Assembly: GCA_036745195.1 (NCBI GenBank)
Contig: DAIOGO010000035.1
Coordinates: 1 to 19,935, forward strand
DNA: 19,935 nucleotides
Source of the DNA: JBFHRE01 sp036745195
GTDB taxonomy: Bacteria; Actinomycetota; Acidimicrobiia; Spongiisociales; ZC4RG35
Reading direction: 5' to 3'
In this document: one piece after another, positions 7,829 through 15,719 of the stretch
How positions within the stretch are numbered: position 1 is the first letter of the stretch
Layout: each line of letters starts with the position of its first letter
The notes under the pieces: generated by a model
What the model was told of the DNA's origin: nothing
The model's database searches: none
The model's input: the letters and a program-made list of their open reading frames with translations, nothing else
Made by a program: the position numbers and the translations under genes

Positions 7829-9160
7829 CTACCCGCGCCCGGCGAGGGCCCCGGCGATGAATGGCGCCAGGACGTCGGCCATGGTGGGTTCACCGGCGTC
7901 GACCGACTCGTAGACGACATGGCGGGTGGGATGGCCCGTGTCGAGTATCCGCTCGAGAGCGATGGGTGTGCCGGTGACGACGACATCACAAGGCGTTGCC
8001 TTGATGGTGGCGGCCAGTTCGGCAAGTTGTTCGGCCCCGTACCCCATCGCCGGCAGCACCGGTCCCAGGCCCGGATACTTGGCGAAGGTCTCGGCGATCG
8101 TGCCCACGGCATAGGGCCGCGGATCCACGATCTCGGCCACCCCGGCCTGGCGTGCCGCCACCGTGCCCGCCCCGTACGGCATGCCCCCATGGGTGAGAGT
8201 CGGCCCGTCCTCGATGACCAGGACCCGCAGCCCGGCTAGCGAAGGTCCCTCCTCGAATCGGACGGGGGAGGCGGTCCTGACGATGGGAACGCCCGGTTTG
8301 ATCGACTGGACGGATCGAGTGACGGCTTCGACAGCCTCGGGCTCGGCCGAGTCGACCTTGTTCATGACGATGACGTCGGCCATCCGCACATTCAACTCAC
8401 CCGGGTGGTAACGCTCCTCGTGACCGGGTCGAAGCGGATCGACCACGGTGATCATCAAGTCCGGTCGGTAGAACGGGAAGTCGTTGTTGCCGCCATCCCA
8501 TACGATGACGTCGGCCTCCTGTTCGGCGCGGCGCAGGATGTCGGCGTAATCGACCCCGGCCCACATAACCATTCCGGCAGCAACCGGTGCCTCGTACTCC
8601 TCCCGTTCCTCGACCGTCGGGTCGGAGGCATCGATGTCGGCCAGAGTGGCAAAACGCTGCACACGCATCGCCTCGAGGTCGCCGTACGGCATCGGGTGGC
8701 GGACCACGACCACCCGCAGGCCGGCGTCCACGAGCATCCGGCCGACCCGCCGGCTCGTCTGGCTCTTCCCGGCCCCGGTCCGCACCGCACAGATGGCGAC
8801 CACCGGCTTCACGCTCGCCAGCATGGTGGAGGTCGGTCCGAGGAGACGGAAGTCGGCCCCGGCCGCCATCGCAATCGAAGCCTTGTGCATGACCTCCTCG
8901 TGCGACAGGTCGGAGTAGGCGAAGATCACCTCATCCACCTGTTCGTCGCGGATCAAATCAGGCAACTTCGATTCGTCGACGATGCGAATGCCGCTCGGAT
9001 AGAAGGGGCCGGCCAGCGACGCCGGATACACCCGGTCGGCGATGCCCGGAATCTGGGCAGCCGTGAAGGCCACCACCTCGGTGTCGGGATCATCCCGGAA
9101 CACGACGTTGAAGTCGTGGAAGTCCCTTCCGCCCGCACCCATGATCACGACCCTGCTCAT
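7829..9160 (-). CDS. COG2403-type P-loop GTPase (cyclic 2,3-diphosphoglycerate synthetase-like)
   Basis: This is a 443-residue cytoplasmic protein. The N-terminal part (1-115) is Rossmann-like with a nucleotide-type turn, MGAGGRDFHDFN. A P-loop NTPase domain follows: Walker A AVRTGAGKSQ (125-134), Walker-B-like WDGGNND (221-227), and a GTPase G4 motif NKVD (267-270) that favours GTP. The layout matches the COG2403 family, related to archaeal cyclic 2,3-diphosphoglycerate synthetase. In bacteria its reaction is not established, and actual cDPG synthesis here is doubtful. As far as I recall, relatives often lie near carbamoyltransferase and carbamate kinase genes, as here. The ATG at 9160 has AAAGGA six bases upstream; an in-frame start further up at 9247 has no such site and gives a non-conserved leader. 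It diverges from the ornithine carbamoyltransferase gene. Confidence 0.85.
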   Translation of the reverse strand: MSRVVIMGAGGRDFHDFNVVFRDDPDTEVVAFTAAQIPGIADRVYPASLAGPFYPSGIRIVDESKLPDLIRDEQVDEVIFAYSDLSHEEVMHKASIAMAAGADFRLLGPTSTMLASVKPVVAICAVRTGAGKSQTSRRVGRMLVDAGLRVVVVRHPMPYGDLEAMRVQRFATLADIDASDPTVEEREEYEAPVAAGMVMWAGVDYADILRRAEQEADVIVWDGGNNDFPFYRPDLMITVVDPLRPGHEERYHPGELNVRMADVIVMNKVDSAEPEAVEAVTRSVQSIKPGVPIVRTASPVRFEEGPSLAGLRVLVIEDGPTLTHGGMPYGAGTVAARQAGVAEIVDPRPYAVGTIAETFAKYPGLGPVLPAMGYGAEQLAELAATIKATPCDVVVTGTPIALERILDTGHPTRHVVYESVDAGEPTMADVLAPFIAGALAGRG

Positions 9161-9217
9161 CTCGGTCCTTTCTTCGGCGCCGCCAACACAAGCAGAATCG
9201 GGGCGCAGCCGCTGTCT

Positions 9218-9232
9218 CTCACCTCCGGTGAG
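9218..9232. promoter_or_regulatory. Short inverted repeat in the GTPase/OTC divergent region
   Basis: CTCACC-TCC-GGTGAG is a perfect 6-bp inverted repeat 58 bases upstream of the GTPase start, in the region shared with the divergent carbamoyltransferase gene. It could be a small operator. Repeats of this size also arise by chance in GC-rich DNA. Confidence 0.25.
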
Positions 9233-9258
9233 TGTCGCAACCGGCATTGCATGCGCCT

Positions 9259-9295
9259 AGGGCCTGAAGGCCGGACTTTGGAGACTTCAGGCCCT
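9259..9295. promoter_or_regulatory. 11-bp inverted repeat upstream of the ornithine carbamoyltransferase gene
   Basis: AGGGCCTGAAG (9259-9269) and CTTCAGGCCCT (9285-9295) pair perfectly over 11 bp with a 15-base spacer. The left arm can also pair locally (GGCC-TGAA-GGCC, 9261-9272), so two exclusive folds are possible. It lies 67 bases before the carbamoyltransferase ATG and 98 bases before the GTPase start on the other strand. It may be a leader hairpin/attenuator or a dimer-binding operator. I could not place a convincing promoter that would decide between these. Confidence 0.45.
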
Positions 9296-9362
9296 TCGGT
9301 CGGGATCGCCACCCCGGGGGCGGCAGCACTAGGTTGAGGTATGCCCCGACCGCTGGAGAACC

Positions 9363-10298
9363 ATGAAAGACCTGCTCCAAATCACCGACCTCACCGCCGC
9401 CGACCTGGTGAGCCTGTTGGATCTCTCCGACCAGATCAGTAATCATCCCTATGAGTTCCGGACCCTGCTGGCCCACGAGGCCGTGTTCGCCTACTTCACC
9501 AAACCGTCGACCCGGACCAGGGTCTCCCTGGCAGAGGCGGTAGCCCGTTTGGGTGGCCAGACCCAGTTCTTCGGTCCCGCCGATCTCCAACTGGGACGAG
9601 GGGAGACGATCGAGGACACCGCCGCCGTCGTCTCCCGCTACACCAAACTGGTGGTGATCAGGACGTTCTCCCATCAAGAGGTCGCCCGGTTCGCCGGCGC
9701 CGCCAGCGTCCCCGTCGTCAACGCCCTCACCGACCTCCACCACCCGTGTCAGGCGCTGGCCGACATGATGACGATCAGGGCCCGACTCGGCGGGCCGGCA
9801 GGTCTCAAGGTCGTCTATGTCGGGGCCGGCAACAACGTCGCCCACAGTCTGATGGAGGCCGGCGCCTTGCTCGGGTGCGAGGTGATCGTGTCCACGCCCT
9901 CCACGTTGCGGCCCAACCCGAGCCTGACCGAGGCGGCGGCGTCGCTGGCCGCCGCCCACGGTGGCAGCGTGAGTGTGGTGGAAGACCCGATGGCGGCCGT
10001 CGCCGGGGCCGACGTCGTCTATACCGACGTATGGCTGTCGATGGGAGAGGACGAGACGACACGGGCGGAGCGAATCGGCCTGCTCACCCCGTATCAGGTC
10101 AATGCCACACTGATGGCGGCCGCCAAACCCGGAGCGCTCTTCATGCACTGCCTTCCCGCCCACCGGGGTGAGGAGGTCACCGACGAGGTCATGGACGGAC
10201 CCCAATCGGTTGTGCTCGACCAGGCGGAGAACCGTCTGCACACCGAGCAGGCACTGATCGTGGCCCTCATCGAGAAGCGGCTCGAAGGCCGGCGCTGA
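9363..10298 (+). CDS. argF: Ornithine carbamoyltransferase
   Basis: This is a 311-residue cytoplasmic enzyme that transfers the carbamoyl group between carbamoyl phosphate and ornithine, giving citrulline; the reverse direction is used in catabolism. All key motifs are present: carbamoyl-phosphate loop STRTR (49-53), HPCQ (127-130), the ornithine-selecting SMG loop (226-228) and the catalytic HCLPAHRG (262-269). Length is normal for the family. The ATG at 9363 has GGAG close upstream. It is not in an arginine operon: its neighbours are the divergent GTPase and the convergent malic enzyme, and a second YgeW-like carbamoyltransferase lies 9 kb away. It may still be the biosynthetic enzyme. A catabolic role (arcB-like) cannot be excluded from sequence. 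Confidence 0.93.
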   Translation: MKDLLQITDLTAADLVSLLDLSDQISNHPYEFRTLLAHEAVFAYFTKPSTRTRVSLAEAVARLGGQTQFFGPADLQLGRGETIEDTAAVVSRYTKLVVIRTFSHQEVARFAGAASVPVVNALTDLHHPCQALADMMTIRARLGGPAGLKVVYVGAGNNVAHSLMEAGALLGCEVIVSTPSTLRPNPSLTEAAASLAAAHGGSVSVVEDPMAAVAGADVVYTDVWLSMGEDETTRAERIGLLTPYQVNATLMAAAKPGALFMHCLPAHRGEEVTDEVMDGPQSVVLDQAENRLHTEQALIVALIEKRLEGRR

Positions 10299-10317
10299 TC
10301 GCCCGCCCGGGCACGGC

Positions 10318-12018
10318 TCAGGCGGGTCGCATCACCGGGTAATCGAGATTCCAGATCTCCCGATCGAGGGCCAGTTCGATCTCTTCGGAGGAGAGGGGCT
10401 TGCCCGCTCCCGAACGCGCTGCCTCCCGGGCGACCGCCCCCGCCACCCGCCGTGTGATGAGACGCAGATCCGCCAGGGGCGGGTAGAGCCGACCGGCCGA
10501 CAGATCATCCTCATGCACCATTGCTGCCAATTCCTCGGCAGCCGCCGCGAACATCGAGTCGGACACCACTCGAGCCTCCGTCACGATGGCCGCCAGGCCA
10601 ACTCCCGGGAACACGTACACGTTGTTGCACTGGCTGACATGGATGGTGCGCCCACCATGCGAGACCGGTTCAAAGGGGCTGCCGGTGGCGATCAGGGCGC
10701 GACCCTCGGTGGCGCGCGCCACCACCGCCGGAGTGGCCTCGCACTTGCTGGTGGGGTTGGAAAGCGCCATCACCAGCGGGCGATCGGCCGTGGCAGCGAG
10801 GGCGCTCAGCAGCTCCGGGGTGAAGAGCCCCGGCTGGCCCGATGTCCCGATCAGAATCGTCGGTCGAAGGTGGGTGATGACCTTCATCAAATCGGCCCCA
10901 TCCTCGATTCCGCACGACTCCGCCAACTGCGGGGGGCACGCCACCGAACGCTTGTAGGCCTCGAGGCCGACCCGGTCTTCGGTCACCAGGCCGGCGGAGT
11001 CGATCAGCACGAGCGCCCTGCGGGCAGGATCGTCGCCGGGCTCCGCCAGAGCATGGAGGAGGAGCCGGGCGATGCCCACTCCTGCCGCCCCTGCTCCGAC
11101 CAGCACGATCCGTTGGTCCGCCAGCTTGGCTCCGATCGCCCTGCAGTAGGAGAGGACCCCTGCCGCCACCACTGCCGCAGTTCCCTGTATGTCGTCGTTG
11201 AACGAGGGCAGCGTCTCCCGGTAGCGGTCCAACAACGTGAAGGCGTTGGCCTTCTTGAAGTCCTCCCACTGGAGCAACGCTCGCGGCCATCGCCGCTGCA
11301 CCGCCTGGACGAACTCCTCCACCAGGGTCTCGTATTCCTCGCCGCGGAGACGGGAATGTCGCCAGCCGACGTAGAGCTCGTCGTCGAGGAGGGTCTGGTT
11401 GTCGGTGCCGACATCGAGGCTCACCGGCAGGGTGTAGGCAGGGTGGATCCCGGCGGCGAAGGAGTAGAGGGACAGCTTGCCGATCGGGATGACCATGCCA
11501 CCCGCCCCCTGGTCACCGAGGCCGAGAATCCGTTCGTTGTCGGTGACCACGATCAGACGGACATCTTCGTTCCGCACGTGGCCGAGGATGTCGAAGATGC
11601 GCCCCCGGTGTTCGGGCGTGATCCACAGACCACGCCCGCGCCGGAACACATGGCTGAACCCGACCGCCGCCTCCCCCACCGTCGGGGTGTACACGATCGG
11701 GATGAGCTCTTCCACGTGCTCGGCGAGCACCTGATAGAACAAGGCCTCGTTCCGGTCCTGGAGCGCCACCATCCCGACGTATTTCTCGAGAGGATTGTCA
11801 CCCTTCGAAAGGATGTGCTCATAGGCCCGGCGCACCTGGAGATGGCGGTCGGTCACCTGGTGCGGGATCATGCCTTCGACCTCGAAGAGCATCCGCTCCT
11901 CTCGACTGAAGGCCGTTCCCTTGTTCAGCAAGGGATCGAGGAGGATCGCCTGGCCCCGTTTCCAGACGCCGTCGACGATCCAGTCCCCGCTCTCGTTCCG
12001 CGAGATGGTGTATTTCAC
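10318..12018 (-). CDS. NAD-type malic enzyme
   Basis: This is a 566-residue cytoplasmic enzyme of the long (MaeA/SfcA-like) malic enzyme class, which converts malate to pyruvate, CO2 and reduced cofactor. The catalytic Tyr is in IVYTPTVG (Y110) and the catalytic Lys in PIGKLSLY (K181). Metal ligands are in LQWEDF (E252/D253) and FNDDIQGT (D275/D276). A GxGxxG dinucleotide site, VGAGAAGVG, lies near residue 305, and ALSNPTSKCE is also conserved. Length is normal and no part is missing. The GTG at 12018 has GGGAG seven bases upstream. It converges on the carbamoyltransferase gene with 19 bases between stops and is 85 bases downstream of the DUF4342 gene on the same strand. NAD preference is inferred from the family. 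It links C4 acids to pyruvate and has no evident special tie to its neighbours. Confidence 0.93.
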   Translation of the reverse strand: MKYTISRNESGDWIVDGVWKRGQAILLDPLLNKGTAFSREERMLFEVEGMIPHQVTDRHLQVRRAYEHILSKGDNPLEKYVGMVALQDRNEALFYQVLAEHVEELIPIVYTPTVGEAAVGFSHVFRRGRGLWITPEHRGRIFDILGHVRNEDVRLIVVTDNERILGLGDQGAGGMVIPIGKLSLYSFAAGIHPAYTLPVSLDVGTDNQTLLDDELYVGWRHSRLRGEEYETLVEEFVQAVQRRWPRALLQWEDFKKANAFTLLDRYRETLPSFNDDIQGTAAVVAAGVLSYCRAIGAKLADQRIVLVGAGAAGVGIARLLLHALAEPGDDPARRALVLIDSAGLVTEDRVGLEAYKRSVACPPQLAESCGIEDGADLMKVITHLRPTILIGTSGQPGLFTPELLSALAATADRPLVMALSNPTSKCEATPAVVARATEGRALIATGSPFEPVSHGGRTIHVSQCNNVYVFPGVGLAAIVTEARVVSDSMFAAAAEELAAMVHEDDLSAGRLYPPLADLRLITRRVAGAVAREAARSGAGKPLSSEEIELALDREIWNLDYPVMRPA

Positions 12019-12047
12019 GATTGACTCCCGGGTGTGTCCACCCCAAT

Positions 12048-12074
12048 CTGGCGGGTTCGCCCCCGGGCCGCCAG
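12048..12074 (-). terminator. Weak hairpin between DUF4342 and malic enzyme genes
   Basis: CTGGCGG (12048-12054) and CCGCCAG (12068-12074) form a 7-bp stem with a 13-base GC-rich loop, in the 85-base space downstream of the DUF4342 stop. No T tract follows. It could end the upstream transcript or sit in the malic enzyme leader. Confidence 0.25.
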
Positions 12075-12103
12075 GGCCAAAAGTCGCACGCGGGGAGGTT
12101 CGC

Positions 12104-12382
12104 TCACACCTCTGGTTCAGGCGAGCGCTCGATCGTGATCGAGCACCTAGCCACCAGGGCGGCGATGGCGCCGACCGCCGCCAGCGTGGGCAGGATCACG
12201 GCTCCGGCCACCCCCAGGGTGAGGGGGATCTCCATCAGAGTGATCCCCTCCTCGTTCTTGATGATCAGCCGGCGAACGTTGCCCTCCCGGATGAGATCGG
12301 TCACCCGGGCCAGCAGCTCACGACCCTCGATCTTGAGCTCTTCGAAGACGGACTCCTCGGTCCGGGATGTGTCGGTTGTCAT
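12104..12382 (-). CDS. DUF4342 small membrane protein
   Basis: This is a 92-residue protein that fits the DUF4342 family: a charged N-terminal helix (FEELKIEGRELLARVTDLI), the conserved RRLIIKNEEG strand pair (38-46), EIPLTLGV (51-58), then one hydrophobic helix (about 55-79). Function is unknown. In Firmicutes the domain is often joined to a UBA/TS-N-like domain; here it stands alone. The ATG at 12382 has an AGGAGCAGG site upstream. It lies 92 bases downstream of the sialidase-fold gene on the same strand, with a hairpin between them, so it may be a separate unit or the last gene of that operon. A membrane-associated cytoplasmic-face role is the most that can be inferred. Confidence 0.82.
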   Translation of the reverse strand: MTTDTSRTEESVFEELKIEGRELLARVTDLIREGNVRRLIIKNEEGITLMEIPLTLGVAGAVILPTLAAVGAIAALVARCSITIERSPEPEV

Positions 12383-12397
12383 TGCCTGCTCCTGTCC

Positions 12398-12419
12398 GGT
12401 CCACCAACGACGGCGGACC
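12398..12419 (-). terminator. Hairpin between the sialidase-fold and DUF4342 genes
   Basis: On the minus strand GGTCCGCC pairs with GGTGGACC (8 bp with one G-U pair) around a six-base loop, 15 bases before the DUF4342 start and 55 bases past the sialidase-fold stop. It could terminate the RidA-oxidoreductase-sialidase message, or be a leader hairpin of DUF4342. There is no T tract. Confidence 0.35.
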
Positions 12420-12474
12420 TCCCCTCAGCATGTCCCCGGCAGCGAAGGCCGCCAGAGGCCAAAGTCACCGGACC

Positions 12475-14340
12475 TCAGCCGGCACCCGTTCCGAGCAGTC
12501 CTCGCCCGGTGGCGATCGCCTCGGTGGTGAGCAGCGCCCGGTCGTAGACCAGGAAGCGCCGCAGCCCGGTGCCGGCCAGGAAGGCGACCTCGGACCCGCC
12601 CACCTCGCCTAGACCGGCCGGAAAGAAGGCCCAGCCCTGCGGTTGATCGCCGCCGTCGTCGAGCCGCTCGTCGACCACCACACTCACCACCTTGGGCCCA
12701 CCATCGACGATGAAGGCGACGAGATGGTCGTTCCCGTCCCAGATCCGGGAGGCGATGCGAGTGCTGTGAGTGAGCGTCACACCGAAACCGTTCGTGACCA
12801 TCAGTTCCAGCTCGCCTTCGGCGGTGACGGTGATCGTGTAGCCCTTGGTGACTCGCCGATCGGTCGGTTCCTCACCGAGGGCGGCGGTGACCGACGACAG
12901 CGCCGACACCACGGTCGACCCGTGCGGGAGGCCCCCGACCACGACCATCAACGTGAACCCACCGCCGGTTCGCAGGTCGACCAGAACCGGGGCACGGATG
13001 CTGCCGGCCGGCGCGATCACATCGAGGACCTTCCCGGCCTCGGCCACCACCGCCAACTCTGGTTGGAGGCCGATGAACGTCAACAGCCGGGGATCGACCT
13101 CGTGGTATCTGATGGCCAGCTTGTTCGACTCGACGAAGGCCAGCGCCCCGTCGTCGAACTCGACCCAATCGGGATACCCGGGCCCGTCGACGATCGCCCA
13201 GTCGGGGTTCCAGTCGGGTCGATCCTCGAACCCGGTCCCGTCCCACCACAGGGCCAGCTCGGGTTGACCCCACTCGATCGATCCGCCCGGGGTCTCCCGC
13301 CCCATCGTCAGCCAGTAGACCCGCCGTCCGACGTAGCCCATCCGATCGGTCCGGCCGTTGTTGTAGAACAGCATCACGTAGAGCGCCCGACCCGAGGGAG
13401 AGGGACGCCGCAATCGGAATGGGGTGATGGCGCCACGGGGGTTCTTGATGGGTTGGGAATGGCTGTCGTCGGAACCGTCGTAGCCGAGCCAGAACGGGGC
13501 GGAAAAGGTCTCTCCCCCATCCGTCGAGACGGCCGACGCCAGTTTGCCCATCTCGGTCCGCCATACGACGAGCAGACGGTGCCCGACCGCCAGAACGTGC
13601 GGCTCCTCGCCCAGTTCCCCCGCCGGAGCCCGCAACCCGACGTCTCCGGTGGGGAGCGTCTCCCAGGTGGCGCGAGCCGAGTCGTCGACCGTGAGCAGGT
13701 CACGGCTGCGCAGCAGGAACACCTCGGATCCGGGTGTCTCCCCGGCGCCATCCCGGGTCTTCTGGAAGGCCATGTAGACCGCCCCGTCGATCACGGACGG
13801 CTTGTCGCACAAGAACATGCCCATTGTCGCCCCACCCCATGGATTCTCGCGGTCGATCCGGGTACGCCGCACCGGGATCAGGTGGCTCCGGTCACCCCAG
13901 GTGAGACCGGCATCTTCGGACACCCGAAACCAGTAGCCCTCCTCGAGTTGCATGTCCGTTCGCTTGAGCCGCTCCCCGGTGGGAGGGTGAGACCCGGTGT
14001 TCCAGCCGTAGAAGACGAAGATCCGCTCAGGTCGGTCGGGGGGACGATGCACGAGTTGGTAGCCGTCGTGGGATTGCCGTTCGGGTGATTCGATCGCTCG
14101 CGGCTCGCTCCAGGTACGGCCGCGGTCGAGGCTCCGGGTGGAGAACAACCGGAGGCCGGGCCCACCTTCACGGTTTTCCGAGTGGTGGAACACGACCGAC
14201 AGGACGAGAGATCGACCATCGTCACCACCTACCGCCACGATGTTCTGGCTGTCGTAGTAGCCGTTCCGATCGGAGACCACGTGCCCGCTCTTGAGGTCGC
14301 GTGGATCCATCACTCCCCGGTACGGCGGCAGCGCATCCAC
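12475..14340 (-). CDS. Sialidase-fold (BNR/Asp-box) protein with LamG-like C-terminus
   Basis: This is a 621-residue protein with no signal peptide or membrane helix, so probably cytoplasmic. The N-terminal two thirds looks like a six-bladed sialidase propeller with three Asp boxes: SLDRGRTW (70-77), SEDAGLTW (141-148) and STDGGETF (272-279). No FRIP motif was found, so true sialidase activity is uncertain. From about residue 460 the sequence resembles a LamG/concanavalin-like beta sandwich (DHLVAFIVDGGPKVVSV, then FFPAGLGEVGG and FLVYDRALL). The GTG start at 14340 overlaps the preceding TAG (TAGTG) and has GAGGA about seven bases upstream; an ATG at 14310 is an alternative. It is translationally coupled to the FAD oxidoreductase. 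A role in processing a glycoside or oligosaccharide taken into the cell is inferred from fold and context only. Confidence 0.82.
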   Translation of the reverse strand: MDALPPYRGVMDPRDLKSGHVVSDRNGYYDSQNIVAVGGDDGRSLVLSVVFHHSENREGGPGLRLFSTRSLDRGRTWSEPRAIESPERQSHDGYQLVHRPPDRPERIFVFYGWNTGSHPPTGERLKRTDMQLEEGYWFRVSEDAGLTWGDRSHLIPVRRTRIDRENPWGGATMGMFLCDKPSVIDGAVYMAFQKTRDGAGETPGSEVFLLRSRDLLTVDDSARATWETLPTGDVGLRAPAGELGEEPHVLAVGHRLLVVWRTEMGKLASAVSTDGGETFSAPFWLGYDGSDDSHSQPIKNPRGAITPFRLRRPSPSGRALYVMLFYNNGRTDRMGYVGRRVYWLTMGRETPGGSIEWGQPELALWWDGTGFEDRPDWNPDWAIVDGPGYPDWVEFDDGALAFVESNKLAIRYHEVDPRLLTFIGLQPELAVVAEAGKVLDVIAPAGSIRAPVLVDLRTGGGFTLMVVVGGLPHGSTVVSALSSVTAALGEEPTDRRVTKGYTITVTAEGELELMVTNGFGVTLTHSTRIASRIWDGNDHLVAFIVDGGPKVVSVVVDERLDDGGDQPQGWAFFPAGLGEVGGSEVAFLAGTGLRRFLVYDRALLTTEAIATGRGLLGTGAG

Positions 14341-15719
14341 TAGGCGATCCTCACGCCCTGACGTTGCAGTTCCGCCTGGATGAGACCGACCTCCAGCCGG
14401 TCGAAGGGCCGATCGTGCCTGACCGACATGGCGGCGGCCACCCCGGCCCCCTGTCCGGTTACTGCACAACAGGCCATGTTGCGGGTGGCGGCGTGGCTGA
14501 TCTTGTCTCCACCGGTCGCCCGCCCGGCCACCAGCAGGCCCTCGACCCCGACCGGAACCAGGTTTCGATAGGGGATCTGGAAGTAGCGGCCGGTGGTAGG
14601 CAGGATCAGGAGGCCATACCCGTCGATGAACTCGGGGAAGATACCGATGGTGTCCTCGAATCGGCCCTGATCGGCCACGTCCTGCTCGGTCATGTTGTAG
14701 ACACCTTCGATCTTGCGGGTGTCACGGATGCCGAGGGTCATCCCGAAGTTGCGAAGCCGGGCGGTCGAGCACCCGGGCATGTGGCGCTGGAGCGCCTCGA
14801 TCGCCAGCATCGCCTGGCGACGCCCCTCGATCTCGAAACGAGTGAGGTCGTCGGGGTCGGTGCCGTCGCAGTTGCTCAGGTGGATGAGGTTCATGTAGGT
14901 GAGTTCGCCGCTGTCGTGGACCGCTCCCCAGGTCCCGGCGATGGTGGTGAGATCGGCGGGGATGAGGCCCTCCTCCATGGCCCGCTGGAATGGCTTGCGG
15001 ATGAACGGCGAGTAGAGGGCGTCCTCCTTGCCGGAGGTGGTGATGCTCCACCCACCACCGTCCCAGTCGCCATACGTCTGAGGATCCGACCGCACCCCCT
15101 CCAGGAACGCCCGCTTGTCCACTCCGGCGAGGTGGAACATGACGGAGGCGGCCATCATCTCCTCCTTCGGGGTCTTGGCCGTGACTGCTCCCGCCCGGTG
15201 GGCGACATCGGCATCTCCCGTGGCGTCGATCACCCGCTCGGCCAGGATGGCCTCGCGACCCGCCTTCGACTCGGTGATGATCCCGATGATCCGATTCTGT
15301 TCCATCACCGGTGCCACGAACATCCGGTGGAGCATCGGATGGATGCCGGCCTCTTCGACCAGGCGGTCGGCCACCACCTTGAATCCCTCTGAGTCGATCT
15401 CGTAGGACAGCGACTGCGACTCCGGGGTGGCCGCCCCCATCTCCTTCGCCCGCTCCTCGAACTCGCGTGCGATCCCTCCGGCTTCGATCGTCCGCTCGTG
15501 CCGGTACCACGCCATTCCCTCCACCCCGACGGTGGTGATGTTCCCACCAAAACAGCCAAACCGTTCGACCAGGCTCACTTCCACCCCGGCCCGCGCCGCC
15601 GCCAACGCCGCCGCCAGGCCGCCCGGTCCCGAGCCCACCACCAGCACATCCGTGTGGTGCACAACATCGACCTGGCGGGCAGGCTCGTCGATGGTGGCGA
15701 CGGTTCGTCCGACCGTCAC
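14340..15719 (-). CDS. FAD-dependent oxidoreductase (FAD_oxidored family)
   Basis: This is a 459-residue cytoplasmic flavoenzyme. The FAD-binding motif is VVGSGPGG (G29-x-G31-x-x-G34) followed by the acidic end VER (51-53) and the GCFGGNITT segment typical of the PF12831-type family. A second FAD contact, RVIDATGDADVAHRAG, lies near the middle, and the C-terminal GLLVAGRATGGDKISH closes the flavin site. The substrate is unknown; relatives oxidise C-N or C-OH bonds or remain uncharacterised. The GTG at 15719 overlaps the ridA TGA (GTGA). The frame stays open to 15953, but that region is inside ridA and reads as Arg-rich non-conserved sequence. It sits between RidA and the sialidase-fold gene with coupled starts, so the three should be made in fixed ratio. 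If it oxidises an amine, RidA would handle the imine formed. Confidence 0.86.
   Translation of the reverse strand: MTVGRTVATIDEPARQVDVVHHTDVLVVGSGPGGLAAALAAARAGVEVSLVERFGCFGGNITTVGVEGMAWYRHERTIEAGGIAREFEERAKEMGAATPESQSLSYEIDSEGFKVVADRLVEEAGIHPMLHRMFVAPVMEQNRIIGIITESKAGREAILAERVIDATGDADVAHRAGAVTAKTPKEEMMAASVMFHLAGVDKRAFLEGVRSDPQTYGDWDGGGWSITTSGKEDALYSPFIRKPFQRAMEEGLIPADLTTIAGTWGAVHDSGELTYMNLIHLSNCDGTDPDDLTRFEIEGRRQAMLAIEALQRHMPGCSTARLRNFGMTLGIRDTRKIEGVYNMTEQDVADQGRFEDTIGIFPEFIDGYGLLILPTTGRYFQIPYRNLVPVGVEGLLVAGRATGGDKISHAATRNMACCAVTGQGAGVAAAMSVRHDRPFDRLEVGLIQAELQRQGVRIA

Noticed and set aside
9363..10298. Arginine deiminase (arcABC) operon
   Set aside because: A carbamoyltransferase and carbamate kinase are present, but they are 8 kb apart and on opposite strands, and no arginine deiminase or antiporter gene is seen.
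10302..10326. CCCGCC/GGCGGG 6-bp inverted repeat between the argF and malic enzyme stops
   Set aside because: Short stem with a 13-base loop and no T tract, in DNA where such pairs are frequent; not strong enough to call a terminator.
10513..12024. 503-codon plus-strand open frame opposite the malic enzyme
   Set aside because: Shadow of a clear malic enzyme; no independent ribosome site or domain.
12643..14088. 481-codon plus-strand open frame opposite the sialidase-fold gene
   Set aside because: No recognisable domain, and composition is typical of a codon shadow; the minus frame has three Asp boxes and coupled starts.
12475..14340. Secreted virulence neuraminidase
   Set aside because: No signal peptide, no FRIP motif, and tight coupling to cytoplasmic enzymes; the evidence does not support this label.
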